Notes under the pieces: model-generated
What the model was told of the DNA's origin: nothing
The model's input: the letters and a program-made list of their open reading frames with translations, nothing else
The model's database searches: none
Shown here: positions 1 through 9,222 of the stretch, in pieces
Layout: each line of letters opens with the position of its first letter
Numbering within the stretch: position 1 is the first letter of the stretch
Position numbers and translations under genes: made by a program
From: Erysipelotrichaceae bacterium
Lineage (GTDB): Bacteria; Bacillota_I; Bacilli_A; Erysipelotrichales; Erysipelotrichaceae
Reading direction: 5' to 3'
NCBI GenBank assembly: GCA_017445225.1
Contig: JAFSUN010000007.1
Span: 1-64,000, forward strand
Length of the DNA stretch: 64,000 bases

Positions 1-37
1 ACATCAGAGAAAAAACAGTTATTTGAAGTATTTATGA

Positions 38-82
38 TTGAAAATTGGTAAACTATCAGGTAAACTTAAATAAAGGTAAACT
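38..82 (+). promoter_or_regulatory. Promoter with three GGTAAACT boxes upstream of LacI-type gene
   Basis: A TTGAAA hexamer at 38-43 lies 17 bp from TAAACT at 61-66, a plausible sigma-A promoter. The octamer GGTAAACT occurs three times, at 47-54, 59-66 and 75-82: in the spacer, over the -10 and downstream of it. The last copy is part of the imperfect inverted repeat TAAAC-TG-GTTTA (77-88). This suggests autoregulation by the adjacent regulator, which is inference. No good Shine-Dalgarno lies close to the ATG at 94. Confidence 0.5.
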
Positions 83-93
83 GGTTTAGTAAA

Positions 94-1110
94 ATGAAAA
101 AGAAGATTACGATAAACGATATTGCGAAACTGGCTGGCGTCTCCAAGACAACGGTTTCCTTTTATCTCAACGGCATGCATGAGAAGATGAGCGAAGAAAC
201 CGGCAACCGGATAGCCAGCGCCATTGAAGCTACCGGCTATAAGCCGAACATGGCGGCCCGCAGTCTGAACCGCAAGAACAGTTCTCTGGTGGGAATCATC
301 ATTGGCGACATCACCAATAGTTTTGCCAATCAGGTTCTGAAGGGGATCAATGAACAGTTACAGAAAGACGGTTATCAGATGATCGTCGGCAACAGCGAAT
401 ATGATCCTGCCAAGGAAGAAATGTACATTGAATCCTTCAACTCCATCGGCGTTGACGGTTTCATCGTGCAGCCGACCAGCGGCTTTGAAAATATCTATAA
501 CCGGATCGGGCAGGGGAAACCACTGGTCATCTTTGATTCTCCCATCAGGGACAGCCGCTACAACTGGGTAAAGACCAACAGTTACTTTGCGGTCAAGGAT
601 ACCGTCGAGAAGATGGCAGCTGCCGGTTATCAGCAGTTCGTTCTGGTTACGGCTGATCCGGACATCATCTATACCCGTCGGGAAAGATATGACGGATTTC
701 TGGAAGCCGTCAATAATGCCGGAAAACCCTATAACATCATCATTGCCAACCACGAGATCAGTGAAGATCTGATCAGAAAACAGCTTGATCCCTATCTCAA
801 TTCCGATCTGAGAACCTGCATCATTGTTGCGAACAACTGGCTCCTTAACAAGGTGTACATGGCTTTGGAAGCGTCTTTCCAGCTGATTCCGGATAAGCTG
901 GGCCTGATCGGCTTTGACTCTCTGGAGTGGACCCGGATCGCCAGACCCTCGATAACAACGATCGTTCAGCCGGCCTATGAGGAAGGACTGGCCGCCAGCC
1001 GTATGCTTGTGGAACTGATCAGAAACGGTGAACTGACCAGGGGAAACGAAACCCTTGACTGTTATCTGTCGCTGGAAGATTCAACCAATATCAGGAGGCT
1101 TTTAAAATGA
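94..1110 (+). CDS. LacI-family transcriptional regulator
   Basis: A 338-residue repressor of the LacI/GalR family. Residues 5-27 form the N-terminal helix-turn-helix (INDIAKLAGVSKTTVS pattern), followed by a hinge with LNRKNSSLVGIIIGDITNSF near residues 58-77 and a periplasmic-binding-like effector domain to the end. The length is normal for the family. Its stop overlaps the start of the downstream dehydrogenase (ATGA), so the two are translationally coupled. The effector cannot be read from sequence; a sugar or small metabolite is typical. The start is set by the HTH and lacks a clear ribosome binding site. Confidence 0.9.
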   Translation: MKKKITINDIAKLAGVSKTTVSFYLNGMHEKMSEETGNRIASAIEATGYKPNMAARSLNRKNSSLVGIIIGDITNSFANQVLKGINEQLQKDGYQMIVGNSEYDPAKEEMYIESFNSIGVDGFIVQPTSGFENIYNRIGQGKPLVIFDSPIRDSRYNWVKTNSYFAVKDTVEKMAAAGYQQFVLVTADPDIIYTRRERYDGFLEAVNNAGKPYNIIIANHEISEDLIRKQLDPYLNSDLRTCIIVANNWLLNKVYMALEASFQLIPDKLGLIGFDSLEWTRIARPSITTIVQPAYEEGLAASRMLVELIRNGELTRGNETLDCYLSLEDSTNIRRLLK

Positions 1111-1865
1111 AGACCGTACTTATTACCGGCGCCAGCAGCGGTATCGGACAGGAATTTGTCAGAAGATATGCCGGGCAGGGATACCGAATCATCATGTGCA
1201 GCCGCAGCCGGGAAAAGATGGAGGCCCTGGCGGAAGAACTGGAGATCGATCACCGGATAATCAGCGCTGACCTTACCAGAGAAGAGGAATGCCTGAGACT
1301 GGCAAGAGAAGTGGAAAATGAAAAGATCGATGTCTTCATCAACAATGCCGGTTTTGGTCTGGCGGGAAGTTTCCTGGAGACCGATCTCAAGAGAGAAACC
1401 GACATGATCATGATCAATGACGTTGCCATGCACATTCTCTTTAAGGAAATACTTCGGAAAATGCAGAAGGATGATGAGGGTATCATTCTGAATGTTGCCA
1501 GCAGTGCTGGTTTCTTTCCGGGCGGACCCTACATGGCGACTTATTATGCTTCCAAGGCCTACATCCTGTCACTGACCCGGGCCGTCCACCGGGAACTTAA
1601 GGAGAGAAAATCGAATGTAAAGGTCTTTGCTCTTTGCCCGGGACCGGTTGATACCAACTTCAACCGCAATGCTTCAGTAACCTTTGCCCTGAAGGGGATC
1701 AGCGCGGAAAATTGCGTTGACGAGTGCCTGAGGAAGATGAGGGGAAATAATCCGGTCATCATTCCGTCACTGTCGATGAAGGCTGTTTATCATCTGAGAA
1801 AACTGGTTCCGGATTCGCTGCTTACGATGATGGTGGGTCATCAGCAGAAAAAGAAGATCTACTGA
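1107..1865 (+). CDS. SDR-family NAD(P)-dependent oxidoreductase
   Basis: A classical short-chain dehydrogenase/reductase of 252 residues. The Rossmann cofactor motif TGASSGIG is at residues 7-14, NNAG at 79-82, the catalytic Ser near 132-133, and the YxxxK pair at Tyr146 and Lys150. The closest described type is the DltE/YohF-like group that reduces a carbonyl with NADPH, but the substrate is unknown. It overlaps the LacI gene by 4 nt and is followed by an alpha/beta hydrolase after 70 nt, so the three probably form one transcription unit ending at the terminator at 2886. Confidence 0.88.
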   Translation: MKTVLITGASSGIGQEFVRRYAGQGYRIIMCSRSREKMEALAEELEIDHRIISADLTREEECLRLAREVENEKIDVFINNAGFGLAGSFLETDLKRETDMIMINDVAMHILFKEILRKMQKDDEGIILNVASSAGFFPGGPYMATYYASKAYILSLTRAVHRELKERKSNVKVFALCPGPVDTNFNRNASVTFALKGISAENCVDECLRKMRGNNPVIIPSLSMKAVYHLRKLVPDSLLTMMVGHQQKKKIY

Positions 1866-1935
1866 TGATGTTCTGACATGAAACAATTAAAGTGGAATCA
1901 AGCAGAGAGATCTGCAGAAAGGAAATAATCATTAT

Positions 1936-2865
1936 ATGTTGCATGAAGTAAAATTTCATTCCTTTAACGAACGCGATACCGTCTATGGATGGATCTATGT
2001 GCCGGCCTGCCGCCCGAAGGGAATCATTCAGCTGATCCATGGCTTTGGTGAGCATTCCCGACGTTATCTGCACATGATCACCAGTTTCATGGAGGCAGGC
2101 TACATCGTGGCTGCCGACGACCATGTCGGCCATGGCAAGACCGCACTGGAAAACGATACCTGGGGCAACTGGGGTGACAGGGGCTTTACGACCATGATGG
2201 AAGATGAAAAGAAACTGCATGATCTGGTGGTGGAAAAGTATCCGGATCTGCCGTATTTCATGTTCGGTCATTCCATGGGCTCCTTCATTACCAGACAGTA
2301 CATCGCCAAGTACGGCAAGGACCTGGCAGCTGCTACCATCTGCGGAACGACCGGTGTCTGGCCGAATCTTGATGATAACATCGCCATCGTCAGGAAACTT
2401 GTTGATGAAGGAAAGGGCGATGAGTCTGACCCAACCTTAGGCGGAGCCTTCATGGGCTGGATGTTTGCCAGATGTACAGAAGGGGTTAAGCTGGGCAATG
2501 AATGGATCTGTGACGATGTTTATGTCCAGAATGACCATGCCGGCGATCCCTTTGATGCCTTTACCAAGCCGACCAGCAACCGGGCTTGGCTGTACTTCCT
2601 GCAGATGATGAAGGACATTACCGGTGAACAGTGGGCAAAGAAGGTCCCGGTTGAACTGCCAATCTACAACATTGCCGGCGATCAGGACCCGGTAGGGCAG
2701 TATGGTACCGGCGTATACCAGTGCGCTAACTGGCTGGCTGACAGCGGTCATCAGGTCGATACCGTTCTGTATACCGGCTATCGTCATGAGATCCACAACT
2801 ATGCAGATCTGAAGGAAGATGTGGAAGACGGCATCATCGATTTCTTCGATAACTACGCTTTATAA
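1936..2865 (+). CDS. Alpha/beta hydrolase (serine aminopeptidase S33 / monoacylglycerol lipase type)
   Basis: A 309-residue cytoplasmic alpha/beta hydrolase. The oxyanion-hole motif HGFGEHSRRY (residues 35-44) and the nucleophile elbow GHSMGS (Ser113) are typical of the Hydrolase_4/S33 lysophospholipase group. The likely acid is in NIAGDQDPVG and the histidine in GYRHEIHNY near the C-terminus. These enzymes cleave esters of monoglycerides or lysophospholipids; the real substrate here is not readable. The Shine-Dalgarno AGAAAGGAA lies just upstream of the ATG. It is the last gene of the small LacI-SDR-hydrolase unit. Confidence 0.85.
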   Translation: MLHEVKFHSFNERDTVYGWIYVPACRPKGIIQLIHGFGEHSRRYLHMITSFMEAGYIVAADDHVGHGKTALENDTWGNWGDRGFTTMMEDEKKLHDLVVEKYPDLPYFMFGHSMGSFITRQYIAKYGKDLAAATICGTTGVWPNLDDNIAIVRKLVDEGKGDESDPTLGGAFMGWMFARCTEGVKLGNEWICDDVYVQNDHAGDPFDAFTKPTSNRAWLYFLQMMKDITGEQWAKKVPVELPIYNIAGDQDPVGQYGTGVYQCANWLADSGHQVDTVLYTGYRHEIHNYADLKEDVEDGIIDFFDNYAL

Positions 2866-2885
2866 ATCGTATTAAAATAATGCAT

Positions 2886-2916
2886 CCCGGGATCATAATA
2901 ATCCCGGGTTTTTCTT
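2886..2916 (+). terminator. Intrinsic terminator after the alpha/beta hydrolase gene
   Basis: CCCGGGAT (2886-2893) pairs with ATCCCGGG (2901-2908) around a 7-nt loop and is followed by TTTTTCTTT. Confidence 0.88.
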
Positions 2917-3013
2917 TGTATTTATGGCATTAAATCTCATTATCTTGTATAATTACTTATTGAGGAAAATTAAATCATATTATTAATTAAATACATAGTA
3001 GAGGAAATTGGCG

Positions 3014-5671
3014 ATGAAGATCATTAAAAGAATTATTATCTGTCTTGTTACGGCAGCCTGCCTGTTGAGCGGCCTGCAGATTGAAACAAAGGCCGAAGAA
3101 AACCTTGACATCAATGAGAACAAGGAAATCGAGGTAACCTTTGACATCAGTACTACCGGGAAACTGGGCAGTTTTAAATTTGACTACAATGATCAGTGGT
3201 TTACCAAAAATGCGGAGATCTACAATCACGATCTCTGCCGGCTTTCCTTAGGCATGGCGATCTCCGCTTTCCGACCGAATCTTGACCCTCACGGTATTGA
3301 AGATCCCGCGACGCATGTTCACGCTTTCTTTGACAAATGCAGTTTCCAGAATCAGAGAACCGACGACTATGACAAGCAGCCTTCACTGTATACGGTTTCT
3401 ACCGTTATGGCATATAAGGAACTCAGTGATGATGACGGAGACTTTACGCTGATTGCCATCGCGGTCTGCGGCGGTGGTTACAAGAATGAATGGCTTTCTA
3501 ATTTTACCTGTGGCGATGAAGACATCCATGTCGGCTTCCTGAGTGCGGCCAAGCTGGTATATGACCGTCTTTTCGGCTATGTAGCCCGTAATAATCTGCA
3601 TGGCCGACGCCTGAAAGTCTGGGTATCCGGCTTCTCCCGCGCAGCCGCCGTCAGTAATATCGTAGCCAAGCTGCTGGTCGACAGTGACGTGTTTGATACC
3701 TCCAGTGTTTATGCCTATACCTTTGCCACTCCGCGTACGACCAAAGTGGCGATGGAAGATGAATATAAGAATATCTTCAACATCTGCGGTAAAATGGACC
3801 CGGTTCCCAACCTGGCCTTTGCCAACTGGGGCTATGACCGCTACGGTATCACTCTCTATACCCCGGCTCAGCAGACCGACAGCACTTATTACATCCAGGT
3901 CAAAAAAGCTAACGCAATTCATCGGGATAACTTCGGCATTGACTTCTTCAACAATGTTGAATGGGATACCAGACTGCGTCTGATACTTAACTACATACTG
4001 GCCATCGTTCCTACCAGTGCCATCTATTCTGAACGCCTGCAGGACAAGATCATTGCGCTGTGGTCCGATCAGAGGATCTCAAACATCATGACCTGTCTGA
4101 TGGACATAGCTTCCGATAAGGTCCTGATCAATGACGAAAACCAGTCCGAAGCCAACAGCCTGCTTACCTATGTAACTTATACGATCCTGGGTTATCTGTT
4201 CAAATCCAGCATTAACTCCAAGTATACGAAATCAGATGCTACTTTGCTGGGAAACCTGGCCAGAGAACATACTCCGGAAGTCTATCTATCCTGGCTGTTC
4301 TCATCAGATAAACCGGCAAATATCTATACGGAAAACATGCATTATCTGAGGCTGGTCATCAACGGCGATGTGGATATTGCCCTGATAAACATGAATCCGG
4401 ACGAGTGGGGACTGATAAAGTTCCTCAAGGCAGACGGAACTGTTGAGGAAACCTTCGAATTCAGCGGATCAGTCTATACCAAAGATGAAAGAGGCTTTAC
4501 TCCTGACATCTTCATGGAAAGGACCAAGGGAGAAACGATCATCCTGCTGCCTAAGGACAACGATTATTCCGTCTATCTCAAGTCCAACAAGGATCAGACC
4601 GTTCAGCTGCATACGTTACCTCTGATGGTAGGATATACCAACAGTAAGATCACCAAGGTGTATTACGGAGATATGAAGGCCGGTGATTACGAAGTAGTCT
4701 TCTCCGGAAATGACAATGATCTCTATGTGACCAATTACTTTAATGTATCCGTAGGTGATTCATTCGAAGCCATGGATGTAACGAAGGGGACTTCATCCGA
4801 GTTTGCCGTGGCCCTGGAGAATGCCAATATTCTTAATCTCAGCTGGCGGCAGATCATCATCCTGGCTTACTGTCTGCTTATTTTCGTGATTCTGCTGCTC
4901 ATCTATGGAATAACGGTTGGTATTCAGAAACACCGTTTCAAGAGGAAAGTAAAGGAAGGTTCCCTGCCGGCTACAGCAAAATTCAATAAACGTAATTATG
5001 TTCTGCTCTTCATTGCGACTTTCCTGTTCTGTTTCCAGGAACTGCTTTACTGGCTGATGCCGGAATTCATGACCTCAAGATCCGCCTTGAAGCTGGCCAT
5101 TGGCGTTATCCTGCTGTATATCGGCTATCAGGGTTATCGGAAACAGCCCAGTGCTCTAAGTAAGTTCATCATCATTTCAATGATACTGTTTACAGCTGCC
5201 GATATTGCCATCAACTACAGCTTCATCGTCGGCATCATCATTTACGGCGTAGGTGAAGGAGCACTGTCCTATCAGTTCATCAAGTATGATAAGCCGGAAA
5301 AGTGGCAGATCATCATGTGGGTACTGTTATCGGTGGTAGCGTTCCTGGTTGTTTATCTTACCAAGAACATGTCATTTAACATGAGAGTCTACATTTTCCT
5401 GTACAGTCTCATCCTGGGAGGCATGCTCATCACCTCATTTACGATGCCCAAGAAGATCAGGTTTGGCTCGATCATTCTTCTGGTCGCCAACGTATTGCTA
5501 TTCACCAATGAGATTGCCAGACCCAGACTGATGATCCATGTCATCGCCCTGGCACTGTATTATATAACGGTATCACTGTTCGCATTCAGTACCAGATACC
5601 ATGATTTTCCCAGAAACATGAATAAGAAACCGATTGAAAATCCCGAACCGGTACCGGTTCCGGCCGAATGA
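3014..5671 (+). CDS. Secreted/membrane lipase-like protein with C-terminal multi-pass membrane domain
   Basis: An 885-residue protein. An N-terminal signal peptide (KRIIICLVTAACLLSG, cleavage probably after TKA) is followed by a long extracellular domain with SGFSRAAA near residue 208, which resembles the nucleophile elbow of class-3 lipase-like alpha/beta hydrolases (GxSxxxA rather than GxSxG). The last 270 residues hold about seven hydrophobic segments starting near residue 617. The tail is proline- and glutamate-rich. The ATG at 3014 was preferred over a TTG at 3008 because GAGGA sits 8 nt upstream of it. A TATAAT at 2948-2953 is a likely -10. Enzyme activity is inferred only. Confidence 0.7.
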   Translation: MKIIKRIIICLVTAACLLSGLQIETKAEENLDINENKEIEVTFDISTTGKLGSFKFDYNDQWFTKNAEIYNHDLCRLSLGMAISAFRPNLDPHGIEDPATHVHAFFDKCSFQNQRTDDYDKQPSLYTVSTVMAYKELSDDDGDFTLIAIAVCGGGYKNEWLSNFTCGDEDIHVGFLSAAKLVYDRLFGYVARNNLHGRRLKVWVSGFSRAAAVSNIVAKLLVDSDVFDTSSVYAYTFATPRTTKVAMEDEYKNIFNICGKMDPVPNLAFANWGYDRYGITLYTPAQQTDSTYYIQVKKANAIHRDNFGIDFFNNVEWDTRLRLILNYILAIVPTSAIYSERLQDKIIALWSDQRISNIMTCLMDIASDKVLINDENQSEANSLLTYVTYTILGYLFKSSINSKYTKSDATLLGNLAREHTPEVYLSWLFSSDKPANIYTENMHYLRLVINGDVDIALINMNPDEWGLIKFLKADGTVEETFEFSGSVYTKDERGFTPDIFMERTKGETIILLPKDNDYSVYLKSNKDQTVQLHTLPLMVGYTNSKITKVYYGDMKAGDYEVVFSGNDNDLYVTNYFNVSVGDSFEAMDVTKGTSSEFAVALENANILNLSWRQIIILAYCLLIFVILLLIYGITVGIQKHRFKRKVKEGSLPATAKFNKRNYVLLFIATFLFCFQELLYWLMPEFMTSRSALKLAIGVILLYIGYQGYRKQPSALSKFIIISMILFTAADIAINYSFIVGIIIYGVGEGALSYQFIKYDKPEKWQIIMWVLLSVVAFLVVYLTKNMSFNMRVYIFLYSLILGGMLITSFTMPKKIRFGSIILLVANVLLFTNEIARPRLMIHVIALALYYITVSLFAFSTRYHDFPRNMNKKPIENPEPVPVPAE

Positions 5672-5707
5672 TCCTGAGGTTTCTGACACTCTGGAGGAAT
5701 ATTAAAT

Positions 5708-6547
5708 ATGAAAGTAACATTCTTCGGAACAACAACGCTGCTGTTTGATGACGGTAAAGATCAGGTAATGTTTGATGTGCACATTACCCGACCGTCCCTT
5801 GCCAGATACATTAGCGGCTCCAAGAAGACGGATACCGTGCTGGCAGATGAACTGATCAGAAATCACGGAATCGACCGTCTGAAGGCCGTATTCGTGTCTC
5901 ACAGCCATCATGATCACGTCATGGACGTACCGTATTTCGTCAATAAGACTCATGCTCATGTTTATGGCAGCTCTTCAGCTCTGAATGTCTGCCGGGGCGG
6001 CGATGTACCGGAAGATCAGCTGACCGAGTTCAGGGAAAACGAAACCTATGTAACCGGCGGATTTACGGTAAAGGTCTTAAGATCTCTGCACTCCAAGCCA
6101 ACCATCCTTAACAATGACCTGGGACAGACCATCGATGAACCCCTGAGACAGCCGGCCCGGTTAAGAGATTACCGGGAAGGCGGATCCTATGACTTCTATG
6201 TGGAGGCAGAAGGGAAGAGATATCTTATCCGTCCGAGTTTCAATTACATTGAAGGACAGTTAAACGGTTACAAGTGCGATGTGCTGTTTCTCGGCGTTGC
6301 CGGTCTGGCAAAGGCGGATGAGGAAACAGAAAGAAACTTCTTCCGGGAGACCGTCGAGAAGACGGAGCCGAAGCTGATCATTCCCCTGCATTGGGATAAC
6401 TTCTTTTCTCCACTCACAAAACCGGTAAGAGGCATGCCGAGGCTGATAGAGAAGACCGACCTGGTATTTCATAAGATGGCCTTATACTGTGAAGAACACG
6501 GTATTGATTTCCTGGTTCAGATTCCCAGAACCAGTATCACGCTTTAG
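5708..6547 (+). CDS. MBL-fold metallo-hydrolase
   Basis: A 279-residue metallo-beta-lactamase-fold protein. The metal-binding motif SHSHHDH (residues 64-70, HxHxDH) is intact, with further metal ligands expected in SLHSKPT and IPLHWDN. The N-terminus (MKVTFFGTTTLLFDDG) is the UlaG/RNase-Z-like opening strand. No signal peptide is seen, so it acts in the cytoplasm. The Shine-Dalgarno GGAGG is well placed. The next gene follows after 14 nt. Substrate unknown; UlaG-like lactonases and phosphodiesterases share this fold. Confidence 0.85.
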   Translation: MKVTFFGTTTLLFDDGKDQVMFDVHITRPSLARYISGSKKTDTVLADELIRNHGIDRLKAVFVSHSHHDHVMDVPYFVNKTHAHVYGSSSALNVCRGGDVPEDQLTEFRENETYVTGGFTVKVLRSLHSKPTILNNDLGQTIDEPLRQPARLRDYREGGSYDFYVEAEGKRYLIRPSFNYIEGQLNGYKCDVLFLGVAGLAKADEETERNFFRETVEKTEPKLIIPLHWDNFFSPLTKPVRGMPRLIEKTDLVFHKMALYCEEHGIDFLVQIPRTSITL

Positions 6548-6561
6548 AAAGAAGGATAAAG

Positions 6562-6936
6562 ATGAAAGAATACATTAAATCTACTCTCATCGGAGCCTGT
6601 CTGATGATGATTTTCTTCGGTATTGGACTGATAGCATTCGGAGATATTGATCTGTCATTGAGAATCATCATTGGTATCACCGTATCCCTTATCGGCTTGT
6701 TTGGAATCTATCTCTTTGCCGTAAAGCTCCGCCTTTCAACCGGAAAAGAACAGAGCTTTGGTTTCTCTCTGCTGGCCAGAAGCGCCGCCATAACGATATT
6801 GTCAATTGCCGCTTTCTATTTCATGAAAAGTCAGACTGACATTAACAGGGGAGTTCTGATCATCTGCGGAAGTCTGGCTCTTTCGCAGGTTATGATACTC
6901 CCATATCAGATCTGGCTGTTCATTAAAAGGAGATAA
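6562..6936 (+). CDS. Small four-helix membrane protein of unknown function
   Basis: I do not recognise this 124-residue protein. It is almost entirely hydrophobic with four predicted membrane segments (about residues 5-27, 32-52, 68-87 and 93-117), short loops and a basic C-terminus (IKRR). It lies in a tight co-directional cluster, 14 nt after the MBL-fold gene and 1 nt before the macro-domain gene, so co-transcription is likely. Confidence 0.75.
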   Translation: MKEYIKSTLIGACLMMIFFGIGLIAFGDIDLSLRIIIGITVSLIGLFGIYLFAVKLRLSTGKEQSFGFSLLARSAAITILSIAAFYFMKSQTDINRGVLIICGSLALSQVMILPYQIWLFIKRR

Positions 6937-6937
6937 G

Positions 6938-7468
6938 ATGAGCAGGATCAGGATACTGAAGAAGGGGATTACCGATCTCCACATCGATACGGTAGTAAAT
7001 GCAGCAAACACCTGGCTTCAGCAGGGAAGAGGAGTATGCGGAGCCATTTTCGCGGCAGCCGGACCTTTTCAGTTACAGAGGGCCTGCGATCGCATCGGCG
7101 GATGTCCGACCGGACAGGCGGTAATCACTCCGGGTTTTAACCTGTGCAGATACATCATCCATGCCGTTGGTCCGATCTATAATGACGGACATCACGGTGA
7201 ACCGCAGCAGTTATACAGCTGTTACCGGAATTCCCTTGATCTTGCCCGTCAGCATGACTGTCATGCCATCGGCTTTCCGCTGATCTCAGCCGGCATTTAC
7301 GGATATCCGCAGAAAGAAGCCTGGCGTAAGGCCCTGCAGGCTGTAAATGACTGGATAAATGATAACCGGGATTATGAAATGGAGATCCAGTTTGCGATCT
7401 TAAGCGATTCACTCATCACCATGGGAAAAAGCATGGCTGATGAATTGGGAATTGTTATTTCCGAGTAA
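6938..7468 (+). CDS. Macro-domain protein (O-acetyl-ADP-ribose deacetylase-like)
   Basis: A 176-residue stand-alone macro domain. VVNAANTWLQQGRGVCGAIF (residues 19-38) contains the NAAN motif and the glycine-rich loop that bind ADP-ribose; GFPLISAGIYGYP near residues 110-122 is the second binding loop. The family hydrolyses O-acetyl-ADP-ribose or removes ADP-ribose from proteins or nucleic acid. The lone-domain form with VCGAIF is of the MacroD/YmdB type. It starts 1 nt after the upstream membrane-protein gene, with GGAGA as the ribosome binding site. Confidence 0.9.
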   Translation: MSRIRILKKGITDLHIDTVVNAANTWLQQGRGVCGAIFAAAGPFQLQRACDRIGGCPTGQAVITPGFNLCRYIIHAVGPIYNDGHHGEPQQLYSCYRNSLDLARQHDCHAIGFPLISAGIYGYPQKEAWRKALQAVNDWINDNRDYEMEIQFAILSDSLITMGKSMADELGIVISE

Positions 7469-7485
7469 CACAGAAGGATGCATTA

Positions 7486-8049
7486 ATGAAAAAGAATCTG
7501 GCAAATTACATCACTTCATTGAGACTGATAGGAGCCTTGGTGCTGATAGGAATTGAAGCAAATACCAAGATGTTTTTGATCGTCTACAGCTTATGCGGAT
7601 TAACTGATGCCATTGACGGTTTCGTTGCCAGAAAATTCAAGATAGAAAGTGAATACGGCCGGAAACTGGATTCACTGTCTGATCTGATGCTCAATGGTGT
7701 GATGCTGGTAAAGGTCTGGCCGCTTCTGGAAGCCGCTCTCAGCAGACGCGCCCTATATCTGATCATGGCCCTGATATCGGCGAGAGGAATGCTGTATCTG
7801 GTCGTGGGGATCATTTATCATCATCTGCTGTCGACCCATTCGATATGGAACAAACTCGTCAGCATTCTGATGTTCTTCCTGCCATATGCTCTGATGTTCA
7901 GCTTTGCCAGGTATTACTGTTATCTGATAATGTCGATCGCGGCATTTTCAATTCTTGATGAAGTATATCATCTGTTCATTTCTTCCCGGACTGGAAATCC
8001 TGTAAATAAGGAGGCTAAAGATGAAACTGCTGATACACGACCTCAGTGA
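7486..8049 (+). CDS. CDP-alcohol phosphatidyltransferase
   Basis: An integral membrane enzyme of 187 residues that exchanges CMP of CDP-diacylglycerol for an alcohol such as glycerol-3-phosphate. The family signature DxxDGxxARx8Gx3Dx3D is complete: Asp41, Asp44, Gly45, Ala48, Arg49, Gly58, Asp62 and Asp66. About five to six membrane segments are visible. It is slightly shorter than PgsA, and the alcohol acceptor is not determined. The C-terminal hydrophilic tail overlaps the start of the next gene by 29 nt, which suggests coupling. Confidence 0.85.
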   Translation: MKKNLANYITSLRLIGALVLIGIEANTKMFLIVYSLCGLTDAIDGFVARKFKIESEYGRKLDSLSDLMLNGVMLVKVWPLLEAALSRRALYLIMALISARGMLYLVVGIIYHHLLSTHSIWNKLVSILMFFLPYALMFSFARYYCYLIMSIAAFSILDEVYHLFISSRTGNPVNKEAKDETADTRPQ

Positions 8050-9160
8050 TGAACAGTTCCAGAAGTTTAGAACTGAGTACTCTGACTGGCATATCATCAG
8101 TGATAACGGGCTGATCAGACCCTGCATCGGCTGCTTTTCCTGCTGGAATAGGACCCCGGGGAAATGCGTGGTTAAAGACGGTTATGATGACATGGGTTAT
8201 CTTGTCCATCAGGCTGAAGAGATCAGGATCATTTCCCGGTATACTTACGGCGGCTTCTCAGGATTTGTCAAGAATGTCATCGACAGATGCCTGGGATATG
8301 TTCTTCCCCAGTTTGAGATAACAGAAGGGGAGACACATCATCAGAAGCGTTACGATGAAGACAAACCGTTTACCTTCATCTTCTATGGTGAGAAGCTGAA
8401 CGATTAGCAGAAGAGGGATGCTGAAAGATATGTTAAGGCCATGTGCATGAATTTCCGCTGTCATGTCAGGGAAGTCTTCTTTGAGGAAACAGAAGATGAT
8501 TATGTTCCGGAGAAAAGAACTCTTCCTGAAGGCGGAAAGACGGTTCTTCTCGTCGGCAGCATGCGCAACAACGGCAATTCATCAAAGTTCGCTGATGAAC
8601 TCAATAAAATGCTTGATAACCAGGCTGAGAAGATCTTCATTTCCAGATATCTGAATAATCTTGATCTTCTTGTGGAAGAACTCAGTAAGGTCCGAAACAT
8701 TGTCTTATGCATGCCGCTATATGTGGATGGACTGCCTTCTCAGGTAATCAGATTATTTGAAATCTTCGAGAAAAAGTATGAAGGCTCCGGTAAAAAGATT
8801 TATGTGCTGACCAACATGGGACTGTATGAAAAACAGCAGTTGGTCAATCTGTTTACCGCTGTCAGCTTATGGTCCAGGAAAATGGGCTTTGAATATGGCG
8901 GCGGACTGGGAATGACGGCAGGCGAACTCATCGGCGTACTCATTCAGAAGATACCGTTCAGAATCGGACCGTCCAGCAGGATGGAGAAGGGGATGAGAAA
9001 ACTGGCAGATGCCATCAGAAGCGATAAAACCATTGTTGACATCTATGAAGAACCTCATCATTTCCCAAGATCTCTTTATATCATGATTGCCAATAAAAGC
9101 TGGAATATACAGGCCAGGAAAAATGGAATAGATCCAAAGGATCTCTACAGAAAGCTTTAA
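8021..9160 (+). pseudogene. Two-domain iron-sulfur flavoprotein / FMN reductase-like gene with in-frame TAG
   Basis: A single reading frame of 380 codons is interrupted by TAG at 8405-8407 (codon 129). The first part (8021-8404) carries CIGCFSCWNRTPGKC (Cys35, 38, 41, 49), the compact CX2CX2CX7C cluster motif of iron-sulfur flavoproteins, and a flavodoxin-like core. The second part, opening at 8408 with a possible Met at 8441, carries another flavodoxin-like domain (VGSMRNNGNSS, CMPLYVDGLPSQVI). The frame and domain logic run straight through the stop. The Met at 8441 has no proper ribosome binding site. A nonsense mutation is the simplest reading; a functional short N-terminal product or readthrough is possible. 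Confidence 0.75.
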
Positions 9161-9222
9161 TACAGCAAGAGAATGATTGATTGTATTATCGAAGAACAAT
9201 AGAATAGTGAAAGCAGGAATAT

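Noticed and set aside
8405-8407. TAG as pyrrolysine or programmed readthrough site
   Set aside because: No known Pyl gene pattern, TAG is used as an ordinary stop elsewhere, and there is no stem-loop evidence; a nonsense mutation is simpler.
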